This document shows, one piece after another, positions 42,572 to 50,660 of a stretch of 64,000 nucleotides of DNA. The notes under the pieces are model-generated. The model did no database searches and was not told the origin of the DNA. It worked only from the letters and a program-made list of their open reading frames with translations. Source of the DNA: JAPPOI01 sp028818055 (GTDB lineage Bacteria; Pseudomonadota; Alphaproteobacteria; Rhodobacterales; Rhodobacteraceae). The stretch covers positions 1,178,001-1,242,000 of the forward strand of contig OZ253954.1 in assembly GCA_965267405.1 (NCBI GenBank), read 5' to 3'. A program made the position numbers and the translations under genes. The first letter of the stretch is position 1. The number at the start of each line of letters is the position of its first letter.

Positions 42572-43222
42572 ATGAGTGAGATAAATCATCATCTGAATGA
42601 CGCCATGCTGATGGCTTATGCGTCTGGCAATCTGCCCGAGGGTTTCAGCTTGGTTGTGGCAACCCATATTTCGCTTTGCGATGATTGCCGTGCACGCCTC
42701 GAAAGCTTTGAGGCTGTTGGCGGAGCTATGATCGGCGAATGCGAAAATATAGACATGTCGGAAGACGCACTGGCGGCAACATTTGCACTGATAGACGCTG
42801 ACGGAGACGTGGCCGAAGCCCCGCGCATTTCTGCAATGGACGCGGTTTTCCCATCGCCGCTGCAGGATTACGTGGGCGGCGACTTGGATAACGTGGCTTG
42901 GAAGTCAATCGGCGGCGGCGTGAAGCAAGCTGTTTTGGAGACCGCTCCAGACAGTTCAGTTCGTCTTCTTTCCATACCTGCCGGGGCGGCAATGCCTGAC
43001 CACACTCACCGTGGGACAGAAATGACGCTTGTCTTGAAAGGTGCGTTTTCAGACGAAGACGGTCGTTTTGCGCGCGGTGATGTTGAGATCGCAGATGAAG
43101 AACTGCACCACACTCCAATCGCTGAAGACGGGGAAGACTGCATTTGCCTTGCAGCCACAGACGCCCCACTTCGTTTCAAGGGCATTATCCCTCGTTTGGC
43201 CCAGCCCTTTATTGGGATCTAA
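42572..43222 (+). CDS. chrR: ChrR-type zinc anti-sigma factor
   Basis: A 216-residue anti-sigma factor from ATG 42572 (GTG 42563 also possible). The N-terminal ASD has His near residue 5 and HISLCDDC, giving the His-x3-Cys-x2-Cys zinc site that binds RpoE. The C-terminal cupin domain holds MPDHTHRGTEMTLVLKG and a later EELHHTP. ChrR holds RpoE inactive until singlet oxygen or related stress. The Cys/His ligand set looks intact. A strong terminator follows the stop. Confidence 0.93.
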   Translation: MSEINHHLNDAMLMAYASGNLPEGFSLVVATHISLCDDCRARLESFEAVGGAMIGECENIDMSEDALAATFALIDADGDVAEAPRISAMDAVFPSPLQDYVGGDLDNVAWKSIGGGVKQAVLETAPDSSVRLLSIPAGAAMPDHTHRGTEMTLVLKGAFSDEDGRFARGDVEIADEELHHTPIAEDGEDCICLAATDAPLRFKGIIPRLAQPFIGI

Positions 43223-43244
43223 CTGCGCCAATTGATGACGCTGT

Positions 43245-43295
43245 GACGCGTGTCGACTATGATCGGATCATGAAGTCGACGCGCGTCTTTTTTTT
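43245..43295 (+). terminator. Strong Rho-independent terminator after rpoE-chrR
   Basis: GACGCGTGTCGAC (43245-43257) pairs with GTCGACGCGCGTC (43275-43287) with a single G-U pair. The inner ATGATC/GATCAT can extend the stem. Eight T follow (43288-43295). It isolates rpoE-chrR from the ligase gene. Confidence 0.93.
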
Positions 43296-43336
43296 GACAA
43301 CCCGCATTTTCTCACCCGCTGGCGGGCATTGCTCTG

Positions 43337-44929
43337 ATGCGTAGATTTGCTTCGTTATTCCTGGCAATCGATCAAACAACCAAAACAACTGAAAAAGTTG
43401 CGGCGTTGGCCGAGTACTTTCGGACCGCACCTGAGCAAGACCGCCTTTGGACGATTGCCCTTTTCTCCGGGCGCCGACCAAAACGAACTGTCACGACAAC
43501 CCGCTTACGCGAATGGGCTGCAGAGCGCGCCGATATTCCCCTTTGGTTGTTTGAGGAAAGCTATCCCGTTGTAGGCGATCTGGCAGAGACGATTTCGCTT
43601 GTTTTGCCACCTCCGACAAACTCGGGAAACCTCAGCCTTTCAGGATGGATCGACAAGATTCGTGGTTTGTCGGCTCTGGAAGAAAACGATCGCAAACCCC
43701 TGATTTTGCAGGCCTGGGATCAATTAAATCAAAGTGAACGATTTGTGTTCAACAAGCTCATCACTGGCGGGTTTCGCATGGGTGTCAGTCAGAAATTGAT
43801 GACGCGCGCGCTATCGAAGGCTACGGGAATTGAAGAACCCGCGTTGGCCCATCGTTTGATGGGCGATTGGACACCGGATACGACAACATTCGAACAGTTG
43901 ATATTGACGCATGATCCGGCTTCGGACTTGTCCAAGCCTTATCCCTTCTACTTGGCCTATCAACTCGACAGCGAAGTCGATGCTCTTGGTGAACCGAAAG
44001 ACTGGGGTGCCGAGTACAAATGGGACGGCATTCGCGGCCAGTTGATCGTTCGTGGCGGTGAATACCACCTTTGGTCGCGCGGTGAGGAATTGATGACTGA
44101 CCGGTTCCCTGAATTCGCGGTGCTGCCAGACTTCGTACCAAATGGGACGGTGTTGGATGGAGAGGTCTTGGTGTGGAAAGACGAAACACCCATGCCTTTT
44201 TCGGTCCTGCAAAAGCGCATCGGACGGAAAACCGTGCCTGCAATGTTGTTGAAGGATGCTCCGGTTGTACTTCGAGCCTATGATCTTCTCGAAGAGAACG
44301 GCCACGACATCCGATCGTTGCCATTCTCGGAGCGCCGCGCGCGCCTTAACGCAGTTCTAGCAAGCACTCCAAAAAATGTGCCGCTCCGATGCTCTGAGCT
44401 TCTTGAATTTAGCTCGTGGGAAAATCTGGCAGAACTACGCGAGGTGTCACGAGAAGTCGGCGCTGAGGGGCTTATGCTCAAACAGCTTGAAAGCCCCTAT
44501 CGAGACGGTCGGCGCAAGGGTGACTGGTGGAAGTGGAAAGTTGACCCCTTGGTGATTGACGCCGTCATGATCTACGCGCAAGCCGGACACGGTCGGCGCG
44601 CAAATCTTTTCACTGACTTCACGTTCGCGGTTTGGGACGAGGATCGGCTTGTACCTTTCACAAAGGCGTATTCCGGTCTGACAGATGCCGAGTTTCGCGA
44701 GATCACCGCTTGGGTGCGAAAGAACACGGTTGAACGTTTTGGCCCTGTCCGCTCGGTCACTCCGCACCACGTGTTCGAAATTGCATTTGAAGGTATTCAA
44801 GCAAGCACGCGTCATAAATCGGGTGTCGCCCTTCGGTTTCCACGCATGTCACGCTGGCGAAAGGACAAGCCGGCAAGCGAAGCAAATACGCTGGACGACT
44901 TGAAGATGATGCTGGAAACATACGGATAG
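43337..44929 (+). CDS. ATP-dependent DNA ligase
   Basis: A 530-residue ligase. The N-terminal DNA-binding domain covers about residues 1-200. The adenylation motif is GAEYKWDGIRGQ with the nucleophilic Lys. VLDGEVLVW is motif III, GAEGLMLKQLESPYRDGRR motif IV and DWWKWKVDPL motif V. The OB domain at the end includes FEIAFEGIQASTRHKSGVAL and RFPRMSRWRKDK. This is the type usually found with an exonuclease, a DEXH helicase and a phosphoesterase in a ligase-associated DNA damage set. None of those partners is in the window. It starts 42 nt after the chrR terminator. Confidence 0.92.
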   Translation: MRRFASLFLAIDQTTKTTEKVAALAEYFRTAPEQDRLWTIALFSGRRPKRTVTTTRLREWAAERADIPLWLFEESYPVVGDLAETISLVLPPPTNSGNLSLSGWIDKIRGLSALEENDRKPLILQAWDQLNQSERFVFNKLITGGFRMGVSQKLMTRALSKATGIEEPALAHRLMGDWTPDTTTFEQLILTHDPASDLSKPYPFYLAYQLDSEVDALGEPKDWGAEYKWDGIRGQLIVRGGEYHLWSRGEELMTDRFPEFAVLPDFVPNGTVLDGEVLVWKDETPMPFSVLQKRIGRKTVPAMLLKDAPVVLRAYDLLEENGHDIRSLPFSERRARLNAVLASTPKNVPLRCSELLEFSSWENLAELREVSREVGAEGLMLKQLESPYRDGRRKGDWWKWKVDPLVIDAVMIYAQAGHGRRANLFTDFTFAVWDEDRLVPFTKAYSGLTDAEFREITAWVRKNTVERFGPVRSVTPHHVFEIAFEGIQASTRHKSGVALRFPRMSRWRKDKPASEANTLDDLKMMLETYG

Positions 44930-44946
44930 CTATAGAAGGACGCTAA

Positions 44947-45822
44947 ATGACGCTCCCCAATGCGAACCTCCCAGTTGTCCGACCGACCAAACCGGCGTTT
45001 CAAGTCCCTGAAAATGCATGCGACTCCCATGTGCATATGGTCGCAGGTGCGGGCGAGTTTCCACGATGGGAGGGGCGCGTTGAGGACCCAGCACCCGGTT
45101 TGAACCTCGATGCCTGGCTCGAATTGTTCGAAACGCACCTTGCTACACTTGGCATGGCCCGAACAGTAATTGTCCACACGATCCTTTACGGAGCGGATAA
45201 CTCGGTGACGATCGAAGCTGTCCGACGATTAGGCGCCCGCGCGCGGGGCGTTGGATTGTTGAAAGACGGCGCAAAGGAAAGTGATATCCGGATTTTGGCC
45301 GATGCAAACCTAATGGCCGTTCGGTTAAATTATGTGCATGGTGGCGTCTTAACGTGGGATGGTGCAAAGGACATGGCCCCGGCGCTCGCCGATCATGGAA
45401 TGCACATCCAAATGCTGGCGCATGCCGACAAACATTTGCTTGAGCTGACAGAAGATGTCATCGCATCCCCCTGCCCGGTCGTGTTTGATCATTGCGGTTG
45501 GCCTGCGGAGGATATGTCTTTGCATTCGGCGGGCTTCCAAGCGCTTTTACGACTCGTCGGCGACGGGCACGCTTGGGTCAAACTTTCTGCAATCTATCGA
45601 GTGGCGCGCGATTGGAACATCGGGTCTGAACTTGCATTGGCATTGGTTCGGGCAAACCCTGAACAATGTCTCTGGGGTTCTGACTGGCCACATCTCATGC
45701 TTGGTCCCGCCGAAATGCCTGACGCTGGTCAGCTTTTGAATGCGTTCGGAAACATCGTAACCGACGATGAGACACGCAAGCTGGTCCTATCTGATAATCC
45801 ATCCCGACTTTTTGACTTTTGA
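44947..45822 (+). CDS. Amidohydrolase family protein (2-pyrone-4,6-dicarboxylate hydrolase-like)
   Basis: A 291-residue TIM-barrel metal hydrolase. The metal-binding start is ACDSHVHMVAG. VVFDHCGWPAED provides the later His, and CLWGSDWPHLMLG the catalytic Asp. The pattern fits the amidohydrolase-2 family, whose members open lactones (PDC hydrolase) or decarboxylate aromatic acids. No other aromatic-pathway gene is nearby, so the substrate is open. It begins 17 nt after the ligase and its stop overlaps the longest reading of the peptidase gene. Confidence 0.82.
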   Translation: MTLPNANLPVVRPTKPAFQVPENACDSHVHMVAGAGEFPRWEGRVEDPAPGLNLDAWLELFETHLATLGMARTVIVHTILYGADNSVTIEAVRRLGARARGVGLLKDGAKESDIRILADANLMAVRLNYVHGGVLTWDGAKDMAPALADHGMHIQMLAHADKHLLELTEDVIASPCPVVFDHCGWPAEDMSLHSAGFQALLRLVGDGHAWVKLSAIYRVARDWNIGSELALALVRANPEQCLWGSDWPHLMLGPAEMPDAGQLLNAFGNIVTDDETRKLVLSDNPSRLFDF

Positions 45823-45872
45823 TCTGGCCAATGGACGCTTATGTCATTGGCAATCCGAAGGAGTTTGACCGT

Positions 45873-47690
45873 ATGCGATTTGATCCAACCCCCGCATTTG
45901 ACGCAGATGCAGCAGGCGCCAGCGAACTTGGGAACCTGCCCGAATGGGACCTGTCCGATCTGTACAGGAGTCCGGATGCGCCGGAGTTGGCGCGGGATAT
46001 GGAATGGCTGGAAACAGAGTGCGCGGAATTCGCATCTGTTTACGAAGGTAAACTGGCGGATCAGGATGCGTCCGCCATGCTTGATTGCGTGTTAAAATAC
46101 GAAAAGATCGACATGGTCGCGGGTCGCATCATGTCGTTCATCGGCCTGCGCTATTACCAGAACACGACAGACGCCGAGCGCGCCAAGGCCATGTCTGACG
46201 CTCAGGACCAGATCACGGCCTTCACCACGCCTTTGGTCTTTTTCTCGCTTGAACTCAACCGGTTAGACGATGAGGTCCTTGAGGGCTGGTTCGCTGACAA
46301 CACCGACCTGGCGCGATACAAGCCCATCTTCGACCGGATGCGCGCCATGCGCCCCCACCAACTGTCGGATGAGTTGGAGCGCTTCCTTCACGATCAATCA
46401 ACCGTGGGTGCTGCAGCCTGGAACAGGCTGTTCGACGAAACCATCGCCGGACTTGAGTTTCAAATCGGTGATGAGACCCGCGGATTGGAAGCCACACTGA
46501 ATGACCTGACCGAAAAAGATCGCGACGTGCGGGAACGCGCGGCCCGCGAACTGGCCCGGGTCTTTGGCGAAAACGTCAAGATTTTCGCCCGCGTCCACAA
46601 CACGCTGGCCAAAGAAAAAGAGATCGAAGACCGCTGGCGCAAGATGCCCACGCCACAGACGGGCCGGCACCTGTCAAACCACGTGGAAGCCGAAGTGGTC
46701 GAAGCACTACGGAATGCTGTCGTCGCCGCCTACCCCAAGCTGAGCCACCGCTACTACGAGCTGAAACGCAAATGGATGGGGCTGGACACGATGGAGGTCT
46801 GGGACCGCAACGCGCCACTTCCGATGGAAAGCGACCGCCTGGTGGGCTGGGACGAAGCACGCGAAACCGTCATGGGGGCTTACGGCGATTTCGACCCCGA
46901 AATGGCCAAACTGGCCGAGCCATTTTTCGATAAGGGCTGGATCGACGCCCCAGTAAAACCGGGCAAAGCTCCGGGCGCTTTCGCGCACCCCACGGTCGCT
47001 GACGCGCACCCCTATGTCATGCTGAACTATCTTGGAAAACCGCGCGATGTCATGACCTTAGCTCATGAGTTGGGCCACGGCGTGCACCAACGGCTTGCCG
47101 CGGGTCAGGGCGAATTGCTGGCGTCCACCCCGCTGACACTGGCCGAAACGGCAAGTGTTTTTGGCGAGATGCTGACCTTCAAGAAATTGCTGGCTGGCGC
47201 ACCGAACGCTGCCGAAAAAAAGGTGCTTCTGGCCGGTAAGGTCGAAGACATGATCAACACCGTCGTCCGACAGATCGCGTTCTACGACTTCGAATGCAAA
47301 CTGCATGACGCGCGCCGCGAAGGCGAGCTGACGCCGGACGACATCGGCGCGCTTTGGATGAGCGTTCAAGGCGAAAGCCTTGGGCCTGCATTTACCTTCA
47401 TGGAAGGATACGAGAGCTTCTGGGCCTATATCCCGCACTTCGTGCATTCGCCGTTTTACGTCTATGCCTATGCCTTTGGTGATGGCTTGGTGAACGCGCT
47501 TTATGCCGTCTACGAAGAAGGCGATCCGGCGTTTCAGGAGAAGTATTTCGAGATGTTGAAGGCCGGTGGGTCGAAGCACCACAAAAAGCTTCTGGCACCC
47601 TTTGGGCTGGACGCGTCCGACCCTGCGTTCTGGGATAAAGGCCTGAGCATGATCAGCGGTTTCATCGACGAGCTTGAGGCGATGGAGTAA
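45873..47690 (+). CDS. pepF: M3-family oligoendopeptidase F
   Basis: A 605-residue zinc metallopeptidase that cleaves short peptides in the cytoplasm. The zinc site is LAHELGHGVHQ, with the third Glu ligand in TLAETASVFGEM. DVMTLAHELGHG and late FMEGYESFWAYIPHFVHSPF are family blocks. ATG 45873 is chosen because AAGGAG lies 8-9 nt upstream. A longer frame from 45819 or 45831 would add residues unlike the family. Codon use appears more GC-rich than in the genes just upstream. A gene-poor stretch follows. Confidence 0.92.
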   Translation: MRFDPTPAFDADAAGASELGNLPEWDLSDLYRSPDAPELARDMEWLETECAEFASVYEGKLADQDASAMLDCVLKYEKIDMVAGRIMSFIGLRYYQNTTDAERAKAMSDAQDQITAFTTPLVFFSLELNRLDDEVLEGWFADNTDLARYKPIFDRMRAMRPHQLSDELERFLHDQSTVGAAAWNRLFDETIAGLEFQIGDETRGLEATLNDLTEKDRDVRERAARELARVFGENVKIFARVHNTLAKEKEIEDRWRKMPTPQTGRHLSNHVEAEVVEALRNAVVAAYPKLSHRYYELKRKWMGLDTMEVWDRNAPLPMESDRLVGWDEARETVMGAYGDFDPEMAKLAEPFFDKGWIDAPVKPGKAPGAFAHPTVADAHPYVMLNYLGKPRDVMTLAHELGHGVHQRLAAGQGELLASTPLTLAETASVFGEMLTFKKLLAGAPNAAEKKVLLAGKVEDMINTVVRQIAFYDFECKLHDARREGELTPDDIGALWMSVQGESLGPAFTFMEGYESFWAYIPHFVHSPFYVYAYAFGDGLVNALYAVYEEGDPAFQEKYFEMLKAGGSKHHKKLLAPFGLDASDPAFWDKGLSMISGFIDELEAME

Positions 47691-47738
47691 ACGCCCCGTA
47701 CCCCGGACTTCCAAAATCTGAACGTATCGCGCGGACGG

Positions 47739-47896
47739 CGAATGTGCACATTTGTACATCGCCGTTCTACCGTTTGTGACGTTTTGTACAGGTCTTAGAA
47801 CGGTGTGGTTTAAGAAGGGTAAATCACCGGGTGTTGTGGTGCATGGAGTGGTCTTGTGAGTTGGAGATAGCTGGCACCCATATCACCCAGAGTCAG
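47739..47896 (+). repeat. Diverged direct repeat, copy A
   Basis: This stretch matches 49209-49349 in the same orientation. Shared blocks are CGAATGTGCACATTTGTACA (19 of the 22 bases starting at 47739 match), a 41-nt ungapped block from 47827 (34 of 41 match) and ATCACCCAGAGTCAG (14 of 15). The blocks keep their order, with about 11 nt difference in spacing. The element is non-coding or a decayed reading frame. Confidence 0.75.
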
Positions 47897-47973
47897 CTAA
47901 GCGGACAAAGCGGACGGTGAGCGATCACGACTCAAGTTTTCCCAAAGCCACCAAGTTTTGCAGTTCGCACTAC

Positions 47974-48627
47974 TCAGTTGCTAAGATATGCTCCTCCAAA
48001 AGAAGCCTGGAACAACCTTTTTGTTGTTCGTTGCTTAACTCGGCGACCACCGCCGCTACGCTCTTCCATTTCAATCATGGCACGAAGAACGATGGATAGT
48101 TCCTCTTCGCTTCCAGACATAATTGACAATGGCGCTTTGCGAGAATTCAAACGCACAACAAGACGCGACGGTTTCGATGACTTCCCGCCTCGAAACAAAA
48201 AAGCGCTTTCGATTTCACTTTGTTTGATACGCATATGGAGGCGAAATCGCTTGTCGAAGCCAAGATAACCTATGCGGACCTCGCAATTTCTGCAATCAAC
48301 TTGGATTTGTTTGCGGACACCCATCAAGCCGAATTGGCGAAGGAGAAACCCGCACGCCGACATTGAAAATACAATCAGCGCAAAATTCAAAATGACTTGG
48401 CTTGATTCCAGATCGCCTGTTGTGAGCTGAACGCACAGTGACAGAGCCAATATTGCAGACAAAGCGAGCAAGGCAGTGCTCGAAATCATCAAAACTGGCT
48501 CGATGATATTTGTGATTGTGGAGTTGTTAGTGAGCTTTAATCCCCAACCATAACGTAGGACTGAAAGGTTCTTTGGTAGTACTTTTGATTCAAAGTTCGC
48601 ATTTGCAAACGGGTTCAAACTTACCAT
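47974..48627 (-). CDS. Hypothetical membrane protein
   Basis: A 217-residue protein that I do not recognise. It has a polar N-terminus and two adjacent membrane helices, at about residues 38-66 (IIEPVLMISSTALLALSAIL onward) and 80-100 (ILNFALIVFSMSACGFLL). A beta-rich cytosolic part follows (CRNCEVRIGYLGFDKRFRLH, PSRLVVRLNSRKAPLSIM) that could be PH-like, and the tail is basic. The reading frame is open and has the look of real coding sequence. It sits alone between two copies of a diverged repeat. GAGAG precedes the ATG. Confidence 0.6.
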   Translation of the reverse strand: MVSLNPFANANFESKVLPKNLSVLRYGWGLKLTNNSTITNIIEPVLMISSTALLALSAILALSLCVQLTTGDLESSQVILNFALIVFSMSACGFLLRQFGLMGVRKQIQVDCRNCEVRIGYLGFDKRFRLHMRIKQSEIESAFLFRGGKSSKPSRLVVRLNSRKAPLSIMSGSEEELSIVLRAMIEMEERSGGGRRVKQRTTKRLFQASFGGAYLSN

Positions 48628-48643
48628 GACGGCCTAACTCTCA

Positions 48644-48796
48644 TTACTTTTCATCATCCCCGTCACTTCGCTTATTGGTTGTGTTTTTCGAAGATGATTC
48701 CGTCTTAAAGTTGTTCCAAACCGATTTAGTTTGGCCTGTGACGCCACGTAAAAAAGGCAAATGCCACAAAATTGCCCAAACATTCGCCTTACTAAT
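48644..48796 (-). CDS. Possible small ORF, about 50 residues
   Basis: An open frame upstream of the hypothetical membrane protein reads KANVWAILWHLPFLRGVTGQ, then a polar, charged tail ending DGDDEK. The hydrophobic-then-charged layout looks protein-like. The only start codons available are rare (ATT at 48796 or an internal TTG), so this is tentative. It ends 17 nt before the 48627 start and could be read with it. Confidence 0.3.
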   Translation of the reverse strand: MSKANVWAILWHLPFLRGVTGQTKSVWNNFKTESSSKNTTNKRSDGDDEK

Positions 48797-48866
48797 GGCG
48801 CATTAGAATTGTTAATGTAATTGCCACAAGGCCGCTATAGCGACCTGTAAATGGTTCAAATGTAAC

Positions 48867-48886
48867 GCGAGATTTAGAAGTCTCGC
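48867..48886 (+). other. Stem-loop at the start of a small ORF
   Basis: GCGAGA (48867-48872) and TCTCGC (48881-48886) form a 6-bp stem. The loop TTTAGAAG holds the only purine-rich ribosome-site candidate for the small ORF at 48892. It could expose or hide that site. Confidence 0.35.
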
Positions 48887-48891
48887 AATTA

Positions 48892-49056
48892 ATGGTGTTA
48901 ACGATGACTGCTCTTTTTGAAATTTCCGTACTGGTCGCTCCCTTCGTTCCTATAGCTTCGGCTTTAGTAATCGTGATTGCTGCAAAACTGCGCGATGAGC
49001 CAGTCGAACTCGAAATTGACGGCGAGAACATCGTTGGATCGTCAGCAGTTGCCTGA
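48892..49056 (+). CDS. Small predicted membrane peptide, 54 residues
   Basis: The frame begins MVLTMTALFEISVLVAPFVP (ATG 48892; a second ATG at 48904). It has one clear membrane helix (LVAPFVPIASALVIVIAAKL) and an acidic tail (RDEPVELEIDGENIVGSSAV). The hydrophobic core and the sharp change to an acidic end look like a real small inner-membrane protein. I know no family for it. It lies alone in the gene-poor stretch. Confidence 0.5.
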   Translation: MVLTMTALFEISVLVAPFVPIASALVIVIAAKLRDEPVELEIDGENIVGSSAVA

Positions 49057-49429
49057 GACACAACTAACCTTTGCCAATTCAGGAAATGGGTCAGTTAGAG
49101 TCCATTAAAGCCTGAGCGTCAGTTTCGGGGGTTCCGAAGCTTGGAGTCCATCTCGTAAACTTGAAGTCGCTCAATCAGATTTGCCGCGATTGCGCGACGG
49201 GCGCTAGACGAATGCGCACGTTTGTTCATCTCTGCTTTGCCGCTCGTCGCAATTCATACGGGCTTTGGACCGGAGCGTTGAAGTGCCGAGTTTTGTGGTA
49301 CGTGGCGTGTTCTAGTGAGTTGGAGACTACACAAATCACCCAAAGTCAGTGTTGTGACGCAATACCATCATTCATTTCAGCTATGGCCAGCCCTTAGAAA
49401 GCGGAACAGAGCTTCCAGCGAAACCACCA
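49057..49429. other. 373-nt stretch without a convincing gene
   Basis: Apart from copy B of the diverged repeat (49209-49349), no gene, RNA or clear regulatory element could be found here. A 78-residue frame at 49161-49397 runs through the repeat, is Cys-rich and has no ribosome site, so it is not called. Confidence 0.6.
49209..49349 (+). repeat. Diverged direct repeat, copy B
   Basis: This is the partner of 47739-47896. It starts CGAATGCGCACGTTTGTTCA, keeps the block ending AGTGAGTTGGAGA, and ends ATCACCCAAAGTCAG. The two copies flank the hypothetical membrane protein and the small ORFs, about 1.3 kb apart. Confidence 0.75.
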
Positions 49430-49894
49430 TTAGCTGACAGCGACCCAGATTGCATGCCCAGCTAAGTACATCACGATAACTGAACCCACAGTATAGAACG
49501 TTGCCCTAAGTTCATGGGACTGCTCTGTTGCATAAGCCAAGAAGTGCGCAAGACGCGCGGCGACAAAGCCAAAGAACAAAAGCTGCGCCAGCAACAGATT
49601 GGGACCAGTCAAAACAAACAGAAATCCAGCGATCCAGAATGCGGGAATATTTTCAAGATCATTTCGATGCATTCTCCGCGAGCGGTCGACGTAGTCGTTG
49701 GTTTCGAGCTGCGTTGGATCCGGGTTCTTGTTTATGAGCCCCTTCCTTAGGTCTTCAGGGCTTGCCCAACCGGCACCAACCTTCAGCATACGATGCACCG
49801 TCATCCATCCTTGCGCCATGATTTTCAATACCATGAGCGAAGCTGCAACGACGTATGCGGTGAATACAGGGTTGTCGAAATTTATCAGTTCCAT
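49430..49894 (-). CDS. MAPEG family membrane protein
   Basis: A 154-residue, four-helix membrane protein of the MAPEG (eicosanoid and glutathione metabolism) family. The signature is VDRSRRMHRNDLENIPAFWI (DLENIP). Other helices are AYVVAASLMVLKIMAQGW and GPNLLLAQLLFFGFVAARLA. The ATG at 49894 is preferred (TTGAGG upstream); a start at 49909 adds five residues. Members often act as glutathione transferases on hydrophobic compounds. It is divergent from a TetR regulator with twin operators in between, so it is probably repressed by that protein. Confidence 0.88.
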   Translation of the reverse strand: MELINFDNPVFTAYVVAASLMVLKIMAQGWMTVHRMLKVGAGWASPEDLRKGLINKNPDPTQLETNDYVDRSRRMHRNDLENIPAFWIAGFLFVLTGPNLLLAQLLFFGFVAARLAHFLAYATEQSHELRATFYTVGSVIVMYLAGHAIWVAVS

Positions 49895-49918
49895 CGCTTG
49901 ACACCTCAACGCATCAAT

Positions 49919-49955
49919 CTACCATTGGTAGACAGTCATAGACTACCAATGGTAG
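49919..49955. promoter_or_regulatory. Twin TetR operators
   Basis: CTACCATTGGTAG (49919-49931) and CTACCAATGGTAG (49943-49955) are two near-identical 13-bp perfect palindromes, 24 bp centre to centre. They lie between the divergent MAPEG and TetR genes. TTGACA at 49898-49903 may be the -35 of the TetR promoter, with the first palindrome covering its -10. Confidence 0.85.
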
Positions 49956-49973
49956 GCGATCAAGAGAAAACGA

Positions 49974-50561
49974 ATGAGCAACCCCAAAACCGACGCAAAG
50001 ATCATTAAGGCAGCGCAAGATTTGCTCGCTGAAGGCGGCTTTGGTGCTGTCTCATTTGATACTATTGCCCGTTCACTTGGCATTGCGAAGCAATCAGTGC
50101 TCTACTGGTTCCCTTCAAAAAGTGACTTGCTGGCTTCAATGTTCCTCGATTGGTTGGATGAAGAGGCCAACGCAGTCACGACGAGTATGAATTCGGCACA
50201 GACACCAGATGAAGCAATTGGTGCCTTTGTGCGAACCGTTACACGGTTCCATACTTCGAACATTGATCGATACAGAATGATGTACCTTGCGCCCCAAACG
50301 CTCAAGGCGGGTATTCAGGAAGCACGTAGCAGCGAAGTTTTGGACAAAATTCACGCCACCACGTCAAAGCTATATGAAGCGCTCGCCAACAGGCTTGACG
50401 GGCCACCGGACAAGGCACGCCAAACCGCATTTGCAATTCACTCGGCCACCTTGGGTTTGGTCCTCATGGTTGGACTGGCGGAAGGAATTGGTGATCCACT
50501 TAAACACTCGGAAGAAGATCTCGTCTCGGCTTTGATCGCCAAGCTGAGTTCAGAACACTGA
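49974..50561 (+). CDS. TetR/AcrR-family repressor
   Basis: A 195-residue repressor. The N-terminal helix-turn-helix is at about residues 8-55 (KIIKAAQDLLAEGGFGAVSF, IARSLGIAKQSVLYWFPSKS). The all-helical C-terminal ligand domain includes IGAFVRTVTRFHTSNIDRYR. It probably represses itself and the MAPEG gene from the twin palindromes just upstream. An electrophile or hydrophobic toxin is a likely inducer, by inference from its target. Confidence 0.9.
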   Translation: MSNPKTDAKIIKAAQDLLAEGGFGAVSFDTIARSLGIAKQSVLYWFPSKSDLLASMFLDWLDEEANAVTTSMNSAQTPDEAIGAFVRTVTRFHTSNIDRYRMMYLAPQTLKAGIQEARSSEVLDKIHATTSKLYEALANRLDGPPDKARQTAFAIHSATLGLVLMVGLAEGIGDPLKHSEEDLVSALIAKLSSEH

Positions 50562-50660
50562 AAACGAAAGCGTAAGCCAAAGACGACGCGTTGCGCGCGC
50601 AGTGGAACTATTGATGGTTGCTCCGGTAGTGGCGACGGCTACAGCACGGTTGACGGTGTT

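Noticed and set aside
48833..48842. CGCTATAGCG palindrome
   Set aside because: A single 10-bp palindrome without a neighbouring regulator or second copy is expected by chance.
48792..49061. 89-codon minus-strand frame
   Set aside because: It is Ser/Thr-rich antisense of the more plausible plus-strand membrane peptide, and has no ribosome site.
49161..49397. 78-codon plus-strand frame
   Set aside because: It runs through repeat copy B, is Cys-rich, and the matching frame in copy A is quickly stopped.
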